A DNA stretch of 64,000 nt from 2-02-FULL-47-50 sp964479045 (GCA_964479045.1 CAYZJI010000013.1:1-64000); one strand, 5' to 3'. Positions 16,928-26,542 are shown, counted from the first letter of the stretch. Program-made: numbers and translations. Notes: generated by a model not told the origin, from the letters alone.

Positions 16928-16928
16928 A

Positions 16929-17738
16929 TTATCTTCCTTTGCGTTTCGTCAATTCAGAATAATATTCAGGCCGCCGGTCGCGCAGGACATCATTGCGGGC
17001 GGTAATGCTCTTGTCGCGCGCGAGTTTTGGATCAATATCCATAATATACAATTCATCCGCCTGGGATACAGCACGGTGTAATAAAGTACCGCCTGGCGCA
17101 ACAATCTGGCTGCTGCCGGTAAAACGCAGGTTGCCATGAGGACGTTTATCATAGCCATAGCGATTGGTCGTAATAGCATAGACCTTGTTTTCCAGACAGC
17201 GGGTAAGCATGGTCTGTTGACAATAGCCCAGGACCAGATTCGATGGATGGCAGATAATATCAGCCCCCTGCAATGCAAGGACACGTGTTACCTCAGGGAA
17301 GGCCCAGTCAAAACACACCATCATGCCTATCTGTACATCCCGGAGCCGGTTGATCTGCAATGGAATATCACCATCGTCAAACCAGCGGGTTTCTTCATTA
17401 AACAAGTGTAACTTGCGGTAAGTGTGTTCGACACCTTTCGGGCCGATCAACAAGGCACTGTTGAAATATTTGTCCCGAGATTTTTCAGTGAAGCCGGTGA
17501 CGATATGAAATTTCTGCTTCTTGCACAGAGTCTTCAGTGCATCCACTGTGACTGAGTGTTTCGGGTCTTCGGCCAGTGTTTTCACTTCTGCACGATCTCG
17601 GAAGTAATAACCGGTAAACGCCAGCTCCGGCAATACAATCAACCCAGCCTTCACCCCGCTGAGCCTGTTCACTACCTTGTTCAGATTATGCCGGACCTTG
17701 CCGAAGATGGGCCGGTATTGGAAGTAACCTATTTTCAA
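16929..17738 (-). CDS. Carbon-nitrogen hydrolase (nitrilase superfamily)
   Basis: Predicted cytoplasmic amidase of 269 residues. The Glu-Lys-Cys catalytic triad is visible: E in LPELAFTG (about residue 39), K in YRKLHLFNEE (about 112) and C in MVCFDWAFPE (about 146). The region after the cysteine (GADIICHPSNLV and ENKVYAITTNR) is typical of beta-ureidopropionase or N-carbamoylputrescine amidase relatives. Because speA is in this window, an agmatine-route amidase is imaginable, but the sequence is shorter than AguB and the link is speculation. It lies upstream of rraA. Confidence 0.82.
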   Translation of the reverse strand: MKIGYFQYRPIFGKVRHNLNKVVNRLSGVKAGLIVLPELAFTGYYFRDRAEVKTLAEDPKHSVTVDALKTLCKKQKFHIVTGFTEKSRDKYFNSALLIGPKGVEHTYRKLHLFNEETRWFDDGDIPLQINRLRDVQIGMMVCFDWAFPEVTRVLALQGADIICHPSNLVLGYCQQTMLTRCLENKVYAITTNRYGYDKRPHGNLRFTGSSQIVAPGGTLLHRAVSQADELYIMDIDPKLARDKSITARNDVLRDRRPEYYSELTKRKGR

Positions 17739-17756
17739 ATTTGCACCTCGTATCTC

Positions 17757-17825
17757 GTGAAGCGTATCTCGTAATTAGTTGGTATTTTACTTTTTACTCT
17801 TCACGCTTCACGAATAACGCTTCAC
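17757..17825. repeat. Intergenic repeat copy A (CGTGAAGCG family)
   Basis: The gap between glmU and the hydrolase gene holds GTGAAGCGTATCTCGTA (17757-17773) and, 32 bases on, a 20-base block at 17806-17825 of CTTCACGAATAACG type. Both blocks recur in inverted order and orientation at 44498-44539, where the spacer is only 5 bases. A further 15-base block (17799-17813) recurs at 19292-19306. Confidence 0.85.
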
Positions 17826-17831
17826 ATTTTT

Positions 17832-19199
17832 TCAGTGTTTATGCTTCTTCGGACGTTTCCATTTTTTGACGGTCTTCTGTTCCGGCCGGCTGATGGCCAG
17901 AACTCCGCTCTCCACATCCTTGCTGATGGTGGTGCCCGCCGCAATCGTGGCACCGGCCCCAATACGCACCGGTGCAATCAACTGCGTATCGGAACCGATA
18001 AATACATCATCCTCAATAATCGTTTTATGTTTATTGGCGCCATCATAGTTGCAGGTGATCGTGCCGGCGCCGACATTCACATCACTGCCGATTTCAGTAT
18101 CACCGATGTAACTCAGATGATTGACCTTGGAACCCTTGCCTATTGTGGATTTTTTGACTTCCACAAAATTACCTATATGCACGTTATTATCCAGTTCCGT
18201 CCCGGGCCGTATACGGGCAAACGGGCCAATGCGGCAACCTTTGCCGATTATGGCATTTTCAATAATACAATTGGGCCTGATTTCCACATCATCACTGATA
18301 ATTGAATCCTTGATACAGGCATTTGTACCAATACTGACATTACTACCGATCTTCAGGCGACCTTCCAGCAAAACATTGATATCGATCGTCACATCCTGCC
18401 CAACTTCGATGTCACCGCGCAGATCAAAACGCGATGGGTCCATGATAGTCACGCCACGGCGCATTAACTGGTGCGCCTGGATCAGTTGATAATAGCGTTC
18501 GATTTCGGCGAGCTGGGCCCGATCATTAATACCACGGATTTCAACAGCGGAATCCGGATTGATCGTGCTGACGGTAATACCTTCATTCACTGCCATCTCA
18601 ATGATGTCGGTGAGATAGAATTCTTTCTGGGCATTCTTGTTTTTCAGTGCTTTGGCCCAGCGTTTCAAGGGTTCAGCCGCCACCACCATCATGCCGGTAT
18701 TGATTTCGCAGATGTTGCGCTCATCATCGCTCACATCCTTGTCCTCGACGATACGCACGACATCACCGATATTATTGCGCACGATACGCCCATAACCTGC
18801 AGGTTGATCAATGTAGGACGTCAGCAGGCTGAACCCGGATTCTGTTGCGGCGTGGGTCAGCTTGTTCAGGGTATCAGCAGTAATCATGGGAATGTCGCCA
18901 TACAGAATCATGACCCGATCCTTGTCTGGAATATGGGACAGCACCTGCTGGACAGCATGTCCCGTTCCCAACTGCTCCTTTTGTAATATCCATTCCACAG
19001 TCAAATCCGCATGGGTTTTTTTGACTTGTTCGCCTCCATGCCCGTAAACCACGAGTATTTGCCGATGCTTGAGCAGACTGGCGGAATTATGGACATGTTC
19101 CAGCAGGGTCTTGCCGGCCAGCCGGTGCAGGACTTTCGGCAGGCGGGAATACATGCGCTTGCCCTGTCCGGCAGCAAGAATGACGATGGAGAGACTCAT
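17832..19199 (-). CDS. glmU: Bifunctional UDP-GlcNAc pyrophosphorylase / glucosamine-1-P acetyltransferase
   Basis: Makes UDP-GlcNAc for peptidoglycan and lipopolysaccharide. The 455-residue protein has the N-terminal uridyltransferase domain with LAAGQGKRMYSRLPKVLH (residues 8-25), the GTGHAV and YGDIPM motifs, and a C-terminal left-handed beta-helix (about 250-440) of hexapeptide repeats with the acetyltransferase loop VGAGTITCNYDGANKH near 375. It is directly downstream of the atp operon, as in many Gammaproteobacteria, separated by 130 bases that hold a repeat. Likely its own or read-through transcription. Confidence 0.97.
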   Translation of the reverse strand: MSLSIVILAAGQGKRMYSRLPKVLHRLAGKTLLEHVHNSASLLKHRQILVVYGHGGEQVKKTHADLTVEWILQKEQLGTGHAVQQVLSHIPDKDRVMILYGDIPMITADTLNKLTHAATESGFSLLTSYIDQPAGYGRIVRNNIGDVVRIVEDKDVSDDERNICEINTGMMVVAAEPLKRWAKALKNKNAQKEFYLTDIIEMAVNEGITVSTINPDSAVEIRGINDRAQLAEIERYYQLIQAHQLMRRGVTIMDPSRFDLRGDIEVGQDVTIDINVLLEGRLKIGSNVSIGTNACIKDSIISDDVEIRPNCIIENAIIGKGCRIGPFARIRPGTELDNNVHIGNFVEVKKSTIGKGSKVNHLSYIGDTEIGSDVNVGAGTITCNYDGANKHKTIIEDDVFIGSDTQLIAPVRIGAGATIAAGTTISKDVESGVLAISRPEQKTVKKWKRPKKHKH

Positions 19200-19267
19200 G
19201 ATAATTATGGTAACTGATAACTTATGCCGACATAAGCAATATCAAGAGTGTACCTGTGAAACTTATC

Positions 19268-19314
19268 CCGTGAATCGTTTCTCGCTTCATACTTCACGCT
19301 TCACGATATACGGG
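19268..19314. repeat. Intergenic repeat copy B (CGTGAAGCG family)
   Basis: Between atpC and glmU: CCCGTGAATCG (19267-19277) faces CACGATATACGGG (19302-19314), with CTTCACGCTTCACGA (19292-19306) shared exactly with copy A. It can fold as an imperfect hairpin, and could weaken read-through from the atp operon into glmU. Confidence 0.75.
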
Positions 19315-19329
19315 AGGAAATCGAAACCG

Positions 19330-19758
19330 TCAGCTTCTTCCGGTGCGTTTCCGCAAACGTTGAATGGTTTGCAGCTGAGCCACTGTTTCGGCGAGGGCGG
19401 CCTGAGCGGCAGCATAATCGATCTTGGCATCACGATCATGGAAGGTTTTTTCTGCATCTTCCTTGGCTTTAAGAATGGCGGCCTCATCCAGATCTTCTGC
19501 ACGCAGCGCGGTATCGGACAGTATGGTGACAACTTTGGGCTGGACTTCCAGCATGCCACCGGATACGTAAAACCCCTCTTCGCTGCCGCCCGTTTTCTTG
19601 ACCCGGACTTCACCCGCAGCGAGACGGGTCACCAGTGGCGTATGGCCTGGTGCAATACCCACTTCGCCCATGGCGGCGGGCGCAAAAACCATCTCCGCTT
19701 CACCGGAAAAGATTTCCTTTTCGGCGCTGACGATATCGACCTGAATTGTGCTTGCCAT
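19330..19758 (-). CDS. atpC: F1Fo ATP synthase subunit epsilon
   Basis: Central-stalk subunit of F1 that couples rotation and inhibits hydrolysis. The 142-residue product has the N-terminal beta-sandwich (QVDIVSAEKEIFSGEAEMVFAPAAMGEVGIAPGHTPL pattern) and the C-terminal helical hairpin (about 90-140) ending in IQRLRKR. Last gene of the atpIBEFHAGDC operon, 21 bases after atpD. Confidence 0.97.
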   Translation of the reverse strand: MASTIQVDIVSAEKEIFSGEAEMVFAPAAMGEVGIAPGHTPLVTRLAAGEVRVKKTGGSEEGFYVSGGMLEVQPKVVTILSDTALRAEDLDEAAILKAKEDAEKTFHDRDAKIDYAAAQAALAETVAQLQTIQRLRKRTGRS

Positions 19759-19779
19759 GATATGTGCTATCGCTCCGGG

Positions 19780-21162
19780 TTAGATCGTCTTGGCCTTTTC
19801 AACCGCATCATCAATGGTGCCCACCATATAAAAGGCCTGCTCCGGCAGTGCATCATGTTTGCCTTCGACAATTTCCCGGAAACCGCGGATGGTTTCCTTG
19901 AGCGGCACATATTTGCCCGGGCTGCCGGTGAACACTTCGGCCACGAAATACGGCTGGGAGAGGAAGCGCTGGATTTTACGGGCACGGGCCACGACCAGTT
20001 TGTCTTCTTCTGACAGTTCATCCATGCCCAGAATGGCAATGATGTCGCGTAGTTCCTTGTAACGCTGCAGGGTATTCTGCACAGCACGCGCGGTTTCATA
20101 ATGTTCCTGACCCACGACCAGAGGGTCAAGCTGACGGCTGGTGGAATCCAGCGGGTCCACCGCAGGATAAATACCGAGCTCCGCAATCTGACGGGACAAC
20201 ACTACGGTTGCGTCCAAATGAGCAAAGGTGGTGGCCGGTGACGGATCTGTCAGGTCGTCCGCCGGGACGTATACGGCCTGGATGGACGTAATGGAACCGG
20301 TCTTGGTGGAGGTAATGCGCTCCTGCAACTTGCCCATTTCTTCAGCCAGCGTCGGCTGATAACCCACAGCAGACGGCATACGGCCGAGCAGTGCGGACAC
20401 TTCTGTACCCGCCAGTGTGAAACGGTAGATGTTGTCGACAAAGAACAATACATCACGACCTTCATCACGGAATTTTTCCGCAAGCGTCAGGCCGGTCAAA
20501 CCCACGCGCAAACGGTTACCCGGCGGTTCATTCATCTGACCATAAACGAGTGACACCTTGTCGAGCACGTTGGAATCTTTCATTTCATGATAGAAATCGT
20601 TCCCTTCGCGGGTACGCTCACCCACACCGGCAAATACTGAATAACCGCTGTGCTCAATAGCAATGTTACGGATGAGTTCCATCATGTTCACGGTCTTGCC
20701 CACGCCGGCACCGCCGAACAGGCCGACCTTGCCGCCCTTGGCGAACGGACAAATCAAATCAATTACCTTGATGCCCGTTTCCAGCAACTCGGTGGTCGGG
20801 CTGAGTTCGGTAAATTTCGGTGCTTCACGGTGTATGGACATTCTTTCAGTAGTATCGACCGGACCTTTTTCATCGATGGTTTCACCAAGCACGTTCATGA
20901 TGCGGCCGAGCGTTTTCACACCCACAGGCACGGAAATCGGTGCGCCGGTATTGTCCACGACCAGTCCGCGTTGCAGTCCATCGGTGGAACCGAGCGCAAT
21001 GGTGCGTACGACACCGTCACCCAACTGCTGTTGCACTTCCAGTGTGGTCTTGATGCCTTCGCCCTTGACGATCAGCGCGTCATAAATCTTGGGTATCGCG
21101 TTACCGGGAAACTCTACGTCTACCACGGCGCCGATGATTTGTACGATTTGTCCAGAACTCAT
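19780..21162 (-). CDS. atpD: F1Fo ATP synthase subunit beta
   Basis: Catalytic subunit of F1. The 460-residue product (same length as E. coli) has the Walker A motif GGAGVGKTV (about residue 150), the catalytic glutamate in AGVGERTREGNDFYHEM (about 182), the Walker B DVLFFVDNIYRF, and the signature PAVDPLDSTSRQL (about 340). A strong match throughout; nothing unusual. 53 bases follow atpG. Confidence 0.98.
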   Translation of the reverse strand: MSSGQIVQIIGAVVDVEFPGNAIPKIYDALIVKGEGIKTTLEVQQQLGDGVVRTIALGSTDGLQRGLVVDNTGAPISVPVGVKTLGRIMNVLGETIDEKGPVDTTERMSIHREAPKFTELSPTTELLETGIKVIDLICPFAKGGKVGLFGGAGVGKTVNMMELIRNIAIEHSGYSVFAGVGERTREGNDFYHEMKDSNVLDKVSLVYGQMNEPPGNRLRVGLTGLTLAEKFRDEGRDVLFFVDNIYRFTLAGTEVSALLGRMPSAVGYQPTLAEEMGKLQERITSTKTGSITSIQAVYVPADDLTDPSPATTFAHLDATVVLSRQIAELGIYPAVDPLDSTSRQLDPLVVGQEHYETARAVQNTLQRYKELRDIIAILGMDELSEEDKLVVARARKIQRFLSQPYFVAEVFTGSPGKYVPLKETIRGFREIVEGKHDALPEQAFYMVGTIDDAVEKAKTI

Positions 21163-21215
21163 TGTTTGGTTCCTCTTACAATATTTACTGATAAGTATTT
21201 AACGTAGTTGATTCT

Positions 21216-22079
21216 TTAAACCGCTGCTGCACCGGCAACAATTTCCGACAGTTCCTGCGTAATTGCTGCCTGACGCGCCTTGTTGTACACCAGTTGCAGT
21301 TCGCTAATCAGTTTGCCGGCGTTGTCCGAAGCACTCTTCATGGCCACCATACGGGCCGCCTGTTCACAGGCAATGTTTTCAACCACGCCTTGATACACCA
21401 ATGATTCGATATACCGTGTCAATAATTGATCCAGCACATCCTTGGAATCGGGTTCATAAATGTAATCCCAGTGATATTTGTAGTCCTTGTCTTCGCCCTT
21501 TTCGACCGGGATCAGCTTTTCTACCCGCGGGCTCTGCGTCATGGAATTAACAAAACGGTTGGCAACCATATACAGCTCATCAATTTTGCCTTCCTGATAG
21601 GCTTTCAGCATGATCATGATGGTGCCTATCAATTCATTGACGCCGGGTTGATCACCGAGATGGGTGGCCTGGCCAACGATGCGGCCACCGACACGGTTGA
21701 AAAAACCGGAGGCCTTGGAACCGATTACACAGATGTCAATTTCCTTGCCTTCCTTTTCCCAGCCTTTGATCTGCCGCAATACTTCCCGGAACAGATTGGA
21801 ATTCAGGCCACCACACAAGCCACGGTCTGTCGAAACAATAATGACACCAACACGTTTCACTTCCTTGCGTGGCACCAGATACGGATGCTTGTATTCCGGG
21901 TTGGCATAACCCAGATGCATAATCACATTGCGTATCCTGTCAGCATAGGGACGGGCCGCACGCATGCGTTCCTGGGCCTTGCGCATCTTGCTGGCCGCCA
22001 CCATCTCCATGGCCTTGGTGATCTTCTGCGTGTTTTTTACGCTGGCGATCTTGGTCCGGATTTCTTTTGAGCCTGCCAT
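21216..22079 (-). CDS. atpG: F1Fo ATP synthase subunit gamma
   Basis: Rotor shaft of F1. The 287-residue product has the N-terminal coiled-coil helix EIRTKIASVKNTQKITKAMEMVAASKM and the complementary C-terminal helix ending in ARQAAITQELSEIVAGAAAV, with the conserved ITSDRGLCGG-like stretch (here VSTDRGLCGGLN) near residue 85. Located in the standard place between atpA and atpD. Confidence 0.97.
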   Translation of the reverse strand: MAGSKEIRTKIASVKNTQKITKAMEMVAASKMRKAQERMRAARPYADRIRNVIMHLGYANPEYKHPYLVPRKEVKRVGVIIVSTDRGLCGGLNSNLFREVLRQIKGWEKEGKEIDICVIGSKASGFFNRVGGRIVGQATHLGDQPGVNELIGTIMIMLKAYQEGKIDELYMVANRFVNSMTQSPRVEKLIPVEKGEDKDYKYHWDYIYEPDSKDVLDQLLTRYIESLVYQGVVENIACEQAARMVAMKSASDNAGKLISELQLVYNKARQAAITQELSEIVAGAAAV

Positions 22080-22173
22080 TTAATCTAATGTCTCTTAAGC
22101 TTAATTTATTCTGTTATTCACCCGCCGCTCCTGCGCGTCCTGCGCTCGCGGCATTCGTGCATCCTGCACATCA

Positions 22174-23715
22174 TTACCACGTGTGGTTCTTCTTGAACTC
22201 TTCGATGCTGCTTTTCAGACTGGCAGCAATCTCGTCGTTGTAATCACCGGCGCTGTTGATCTTCTTCATGAGATCGGCTTTCTGACTGTTCATGAAGCTG
22301 TGCAGCGCACCTTCGAATGCGCCGATCTTGTCGAGTGATATATCATCCAGATAACCATGTTCAGCGGCATAGAGACTGACTGACATTTCCGCCACGGACA
22401 ACGGTGAATACTGTTTCTGTTTCATCAGTTCCATCACGCGCTGACCACGCTGCAACTGCTTACGGGTCGCTTCGTCGAGATCGGATGCAAATTGGGCAAA
22501 CGCGGCCAATTCACGATATTGGGCCAACGCCAGACGTACGCCGCCACCGAGTTTCTTCACAATCTTGGTCTGGGCAGCACCACCGACACGGGACACAGAC
22601 AGACCGGCGTTGATGGCGGGACGGAAGCCGGAGTTAAACAGACTGGATTCCAGATAAATCTGCCCATCGGTAATGGAAATCACGTTGGTCGGTACGAATG
22701 CAGACACGTCACCGGCCTGGGTTTCAATAATTGGCAATGCCGTCAGTGAACCGGTCTTGCCTTTTACCTTGCCGCCGGTGAGTTTCTCGACATATTCGGC
22801 ATTGATACGTGCGGCACGTTCCAGCAGACGTGAATGCAGATAGAACACGTCACCCGGATAGGCTTCACGACCCGGCGGACGGCGCAGCAACAGGGACACC
22901 TGACGATAAGCCCAGGCCTGTTTGGTTAAATCATCATAAATAATCAGCGCATCTTCACCGATATCACGGAAATATTCGCCCATGGTGCACCCGGTATAAG
23001 GCGCCAGATACTGCATTGCGGCGGAATCAGAAGCACTGGCCGCGACAACAATTGTGTGTTCCATGGCACCATGTTCTTCCAGTTTGCGGATGACCACATT
23101 GATGGAAGACGCTTTCTGACCAATGGCGACATAAATACACTTAATACCGGTACCTTTCTGGTTGATGATGGTATCAACAGCTACAGCAGTCTTGCCGGTC
23201 TGGCGGTCACCGATGATCAACTCACGCTGGCCGCGTCCGACAGGCACCATCGCGTCGATAGATTTCAGTCCGGTCTGCACCGGCTGGGATACGGATTGGC
23301 GCTGGATAACACCCGGTGCGATTTTTTCGATGGGTGAACTCAGTTTGGTCTCGACCGGGCCTTTACCGTCGATCGGATTACCTAGTGCATCGACCACACG
23401 GCCGAGCAGCTTTTCACCAATCGGCACCTCAAGGATACGTTTGGTGCATTTAACAGTGTCACCTTCAGAAATGTGCAGATAGGACCCCATGATCACCGCA
23501 CCGACAGAATCACGTTCCAGGTTCAGTGCGAGACCGTAGGTGTTGCCCGGGAATTCGATCATTTCGCCCTGCATGACATCAGACAGGCCGTGGATCCGGG
23601 CGATACCGTCCGTCAGGCTGACTACCGTGCCTTCGGTTCGGGCTTCGGTATCCAGATTGAGATTCTGAATTTTCTTCTTTATCAGATCGCTGATTTCAGT
23701 TGCACTGATAGACAT
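22174..23715 (-). CDS. atpA: F1Fo ATP synthase subunit alpha
   Basis: Non-catalytic nucleotide-binding subunit of F1. Walker A is GDRQTGKTAVA (about residues 169-179); the signature PAINAGLSVSRVGGAAQ lies near 365. The frame allows ATG at 23721, but GAGGA stands only one base ahead of that codon and six bases ahead of the next ATG at 23715, which gives exactly 513 residues as in E. coli; I use the second. Operon position atpH-atpA-atpG is standard. Confidence 0.97.
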   Translation of the reverse strand: MSISATEISDLIKKKIQNLNLDTEARTEGTVVSLTDGIARIHGLSDVMQGEMIEFPGNTYGLALNLERDSVGAVIMGSYLHISEGDTVKCTKRILEVPIGEKLLGRVVDALGNPIDGKGPVETKLSSPIEKIAPGVIQRQSVSQPVQTGLKSIDAMVPVGRGQRELIIGDRQTGKTAVAVDTIINQKGTGIKCIYVAIGQKASSINVVIRKLEEHGAMEHTIVVAASASDSAAMQYLAPYTGCTMGEYFRDIGEDALIIYDDLTKQAWAYRQVSLLLRRPPGREAYPGDVFYLHSRLLERAARINAEYVEKLTGGKVKGKTGSLTALPIIETQAGDVSAFVPTNVISITDGQIYLESSLFNSGFRPAINAGLSVSRVGGAAQTKIVKKLGGGVRLALAQYRELAAFAQFASDLDEATRKQLQRGQRVMELMKQKQYSPLSVAEMSVSLYAAEHGYLDDISLDKIGAFEGALHSFMNSQKADLMKKINSAGDYNDEIAASLKSSIEEFKKNHTW

Positions 23716-23756
23716 GGTCATTCCTCATTAAATTATCTGTTCAATTCTTTATAAAA

Positions 23757-24293
23757 CTATTCTGCGAAATTATGGCCGAGCTGTTTCAGCCGTCCACGCA
23801 GGGAAGCATCAATCACGGAATCTCCGGCGCGTATCACAGCACCACCTATCAGTGACTGGTCCACATGCGTGGTGATCTCGATTTTCCTGCCCAGGCGTTT
23901 GGCCATAACCTGTTTGATCTTTTCCTGTTGCTCCGCTTCCAATGGATAAGCGGATATCACTTCCACAGCCGCAACACCTTCAGCCTGTGCTTTCTGCTCA
24001 TCAAACAAACGGCTGATCTGTGGCACCAGAGCAAAACGTCCGGCGTCTACCAGAATATGCACGAAATTCTTCCCCTGCTGATCCAGATGACTGCCGCAGA
24101 TATCGAGAATAATCTGTTTCAGTTGTTCACGATCCAGTTTGGGGTTCTTGATCAGCGCCTGCATCCCGGCATCCGCAGCTACGGTGCCCAGCACATGTAG
24201 CATGGCTGACCACTGGTTCAGTTTGTTGCCGGACTGGGCCTGCTCAAACACGGCCCGGGCATAGGGTCTTGCGATAGTTATGGTTTCCTGCAT
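23757..24293 (-). CDS. atpH: F1Fo ATP synthase subunit delta
   Basis: Peripheral-stalk cap that joins F1 alpha to the b subunit. The 178-residue product has the N-terminal helical domain (ARPYARAVFEQAQ) and the C-terminal stretch IGGAVIRAGDSVIDASLRGRLKQL, both diagnostic for delta. 14 bases after atpF. Confidence 0.96.
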   Translation of the reverse strand: MQETITIARPYARAVFEQAQSGNKLNQWSAMLHVLGTVAADAGMQALIKNPKLDREQLKQIILDICGSHLDQQGKNFVHILVDAGRFALVPQISRLFDEQKAQAEGVAAVEVISAYPLEAEQQEKIKQVMAKRLGRKIEITTHVDQSLIGGAVIRAGDSVIDASLRGRLKQLGHNFAE

Positions 24294-24307
24294 GTCAGGT
24301 TCCGGTA

Positions 24308-24778
24308 TTAGAGACTCGCACTGATTTTGCTCAGCACATCGTTATGAGCCTTGCGATCCACTTCACGCATCAGGATCTGCTCGGCACCCATGAGCGCCAG
24401 GTCAGCTACCTGTTTGCGGAGAGATTCGCGGGCCATTTCCTTTTCCTGCTCAATCTCGCTACGGGCGCCTTCCTTGATGCGATCCCCTTCGATTCGCGCG
24501 GCAGCCTTGGCTTCCTCCACCATCTCATCCCGGCGTTTTTCCGCCTGTGAAATAATATTAGCGGCCTGCTTTTTACCTTCCGCCACGAGTTCCTGATATT
24601 TGTGCCCGGCCTCTTCCAGTTTTTTGTCGCCTTTCTCTGCATTGGCCAGACCATCAGCAATGCGTTTTTCACGTGCTTCGATCATGCCGAGCAGCAACGG
24701 CCAGACAAATTTCATGCAGAACCAGACAAATACGATAAACGCTATCGTTTGCCCCCAGAATGTTGCATTGAAATTCAT
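24308..24778 (-). CDS. atpF: F1Fo ATP synthase subunit b
   Basis: Membrane-anchored peripheral stalk. The 156-residue product has the N-terminal membrane helix (NFNATFWGQTIAFIVFVWFC, residues 2-21) and then a long charged coiled coil (about 35-145) rich in E, K, R and A. Length equals E. coli subunit b; one copy only, so the stalk should be a homodimer. Confidence 0.96.
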   Translation of the reverse strand: MNFNATFWGQTIAFIVFVWFCMKFVWPLLLGMIEAREKRIADGLANAEKGDKKLEEAGHKYQELVAEGKKQAANIISQAEKRRDEMVEEAKAAARIEGDRIKEGARSEIEQEKEMARESLRKQVADLALMGAEQILMREVDRKAHNDVLSKISASL

Positions 24779-24809
24779 AGTGCTTCCCTCAAAGTATTAG
24801 GTTAGAGCC

Positions 24810-25076
24810 TTATTGGGCCGCTGCCTTGAGTGCTTCCACGTAGGGATTGGCAAATGTAAACCACATGCCGAAACCGATGCCGATCATGGTCACGGCGTCG
24901 ATCAGGCCGGCCACCAGGAACATTTTTACCTGAAGCATCGGTGCCAGTTCTGGCTGGCGGGCTGCGCCTTCCAGAAATTTGCCACCCAGCAGACCGAAGC
25001 CGATAGCCGTACCAAAAGCACCCATACCCAGTACCAGAAGTACACCTAACGCGGTATAAGCCAGAATTGTTTCCAT
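24810..25076 (-). CDS. atpE: F1Fo ATP synthase subunit c
   Basis: Ring-forming proteolipid of 88 residues with two membrane helices and the polar loop ARQPEL. The ion-carrying carboxylate is the aspartate in GLIDAVTMIGIGFGM, and the sodium-binding pattern seen in Na+ ATPases is absent, so proton coupling is expected. A TTG at 25088 is also in frame, but GGAGG lies five bases ahead of the ATG at 25076, which I take as start. Confidence 0.96.
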   Translation of the reverse strand: METILAYTALGVLLVLGMGAFGTAIGFGLLGGKFLEGAARQPELAPMLQVKMFLVAGLIDAVTMIGIGFGMWFTFANPYVEALKAAAQ

Positions 25077-25133
25077 GTTTTCCTCCAAATGATGGTTATA
25101 ACGTACAGAATTAAAAATAAACCCGGTAATGCA

Positions 25134-25997
25134 TTAATGATGTTCCGTGGCCATGCTGAGATAGACAATCGTTAGCATCATGAAAATAAAAGCCTGCAGA
25201 ACAATAATCAGAATATGAAACACCGCCCAGATAAAGTGGGCCGGCAACTGCCAGTAACCGAGCATCGCAATCAGGATGAAGATCAGTTCACCCGCATACA
25301 GATTGCCGAACAAGCGGAGTGCTAATGAAACCGGTTTCGCCAGCAGCGATACACCTTCCAGCAGTAAATTAAACGGAATCATCCATTTACCAAATGGCTG
25401 CAGCGTCAGTTCACCAACGAAGCCACCAATACCTTTGGTTTTAATGCTGTAAAAGACAATCAGGATAAAAATTGAAAACGATAATGCAAAGGTCGCATTG
25501 GGATCAGTGGTAGGCACGACTTTGAAATAGATATGCGGATCACCGGATATTAACGCGGCAGCCTGTGGCAACCAGTCAACTGGCACCAGATCCATCAGGT
25601 TCATTAAAAAGACCCAGCAGAAAACCGTGAGCGCGAGTGGTGCAACAACATTACTCTTGGCGTGGAAAGATTCCTTAACACTTTTGTCGACGAGTTCCAC
25701 GACCATCTCGAGGAAATTCGCCCACTTACCCGGTGTGGCGGTGGTGGCATTTTTGGCCACCCGGTAAAAACAGAAGCACATGATTGCCCCAAGCACAATC
25801 GACCAACCCAGTGTATCCACATGAAACGCCCAAAAGCCCATGTCTTTGGCTTCAACAGCGCTATGCGCAAAGGTCCAGGTGGCCTGCTCCAGCACTTCGC
25901 CGTCAGCACGCACATATCCTGCGGGCAATTCGCCCCAGGTCATGTTTTGAATATGATGTTGGATGTAACTGGTGGGGGTCAGACCTTCAGATGCCAT
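25134..25997 (-). CDS. atpB: F1Fo ATP synthase subunit a
   Basis: Stator channel subunit of Fo with 287 residues and about five membrane helices. The essential arginine is in LALRLFGNLYAGELIF (about residue 230), followed by the conserved glutamine/histidine-bearing last helix. The N-terminal extension TPTSYIQHHIQNMTWG is typical of gammaproteobacterial AtpB. Nothing unusual. Confidence 0.97.
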   Translation of the reverse strand: MASEGLTPTSYIQHHIQNMTWGELPAGYVRADGEVLEQATWTFAHSAVEAKDMGFWAFHVDTLGWSIVLGAIMCFCFYRVAKNATTATPGKWANFLEMVVELVDKSVKESFHAKSNVVAPLALTVFCWVFLMNLMDLVPVDWLPQAAALISGDPHIYFKVVPTTDPNATFALSFSIFILIVFYSIKTKGIGGFVGELTLQPFGKWMIPFNLLLEGVSLLAKPVSLALRLFGNLYAGELIFILIAMLGYWQLPAHFIWAVFHILIIVLQAFIFMMLTIVYLSMATEHH

Positions 25998-26048
25998 GAC
26001 GACGTTTTCTCACCAATGTTGTTATGTTCAAAATATTATTAATTATTG

Positions 26049-26429
26049 TTAAATACTGAGTTTTGCCAGCCCTGCCAGATTGATCAGGATCATCATGACG
26101 TAGACCATAAACAACGCCCCCACCTGCAACGGTTTGACCAGAAGAAAACACGCTGCAAACACAATCCCCGTCAACACCAGTTTCACCGCTTCACCAACAT
26201 ATAAACGACCCACGATAGCCGCTGGTGATGTCTGCACGGAATCCCGGAATACCAGCCGGAAAAACCAGGCATTTGGTATGATGTAGGCAAAACCTCCTAT
26301 CAGTGCTGACCAGGCTGCGACCCTGCCCATGAAGAGGTAAAACAACACTGCTGTGATTGTAGCCACAGCAATTTGTACTCCCAGCAGTCTGTAGGCGGCC
26401 GCTTTATAGGCAGATAAGTCCGATTGCAC
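26049..26429 (-). CDS. atpI: ATP synthase protein I
   Basis: Small membrane protein of the first operon position, implicated in c-ring assembly and Mg2+ handling. Four hydrophobic segments, including LLGVQIAVATITAVLFYLF and a pair near the C terminus. The frame is open to 26543, but a TTG there would sit inside the predicted -10 box (26543-26548) and cannot be the start. GTG at 26429 gives 126 residues, the E. coli length, and begins right ahead of the conserved YRLLGVQ. A ribosome site is not obvious for any candidate start. Confidence 0.85.
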   Translation of the reverse strand: MQSDLSAYKAAAYRLLGVQIAVATITAVLFYLFMGRVAAWSALIGGFAYIIPNAWFFRLVFRDSVQTSPAAIVGRLYVGEAVKLVLTGIVFAACFLLVKPLQVGALFMVYVMMILINLAGLAKLSI

Positions 26430-26542
26430 AGTCAATGGCCGGCCATCAATATACAAAAAACAGGGGATTACAATAACCTCATGCTCTCCCTGAATACCGG
26501 CTTCTAATGGCCGGTTACAAACCTCCCAGCACAAGAGACGCA

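Noticed and set aside
19069..20013. 314-codon plus-strand frame
   Set aside because: It is antisense to glmU, atpC and atpD, crosses three genes and an intergenic repeat, and resembles no protein.
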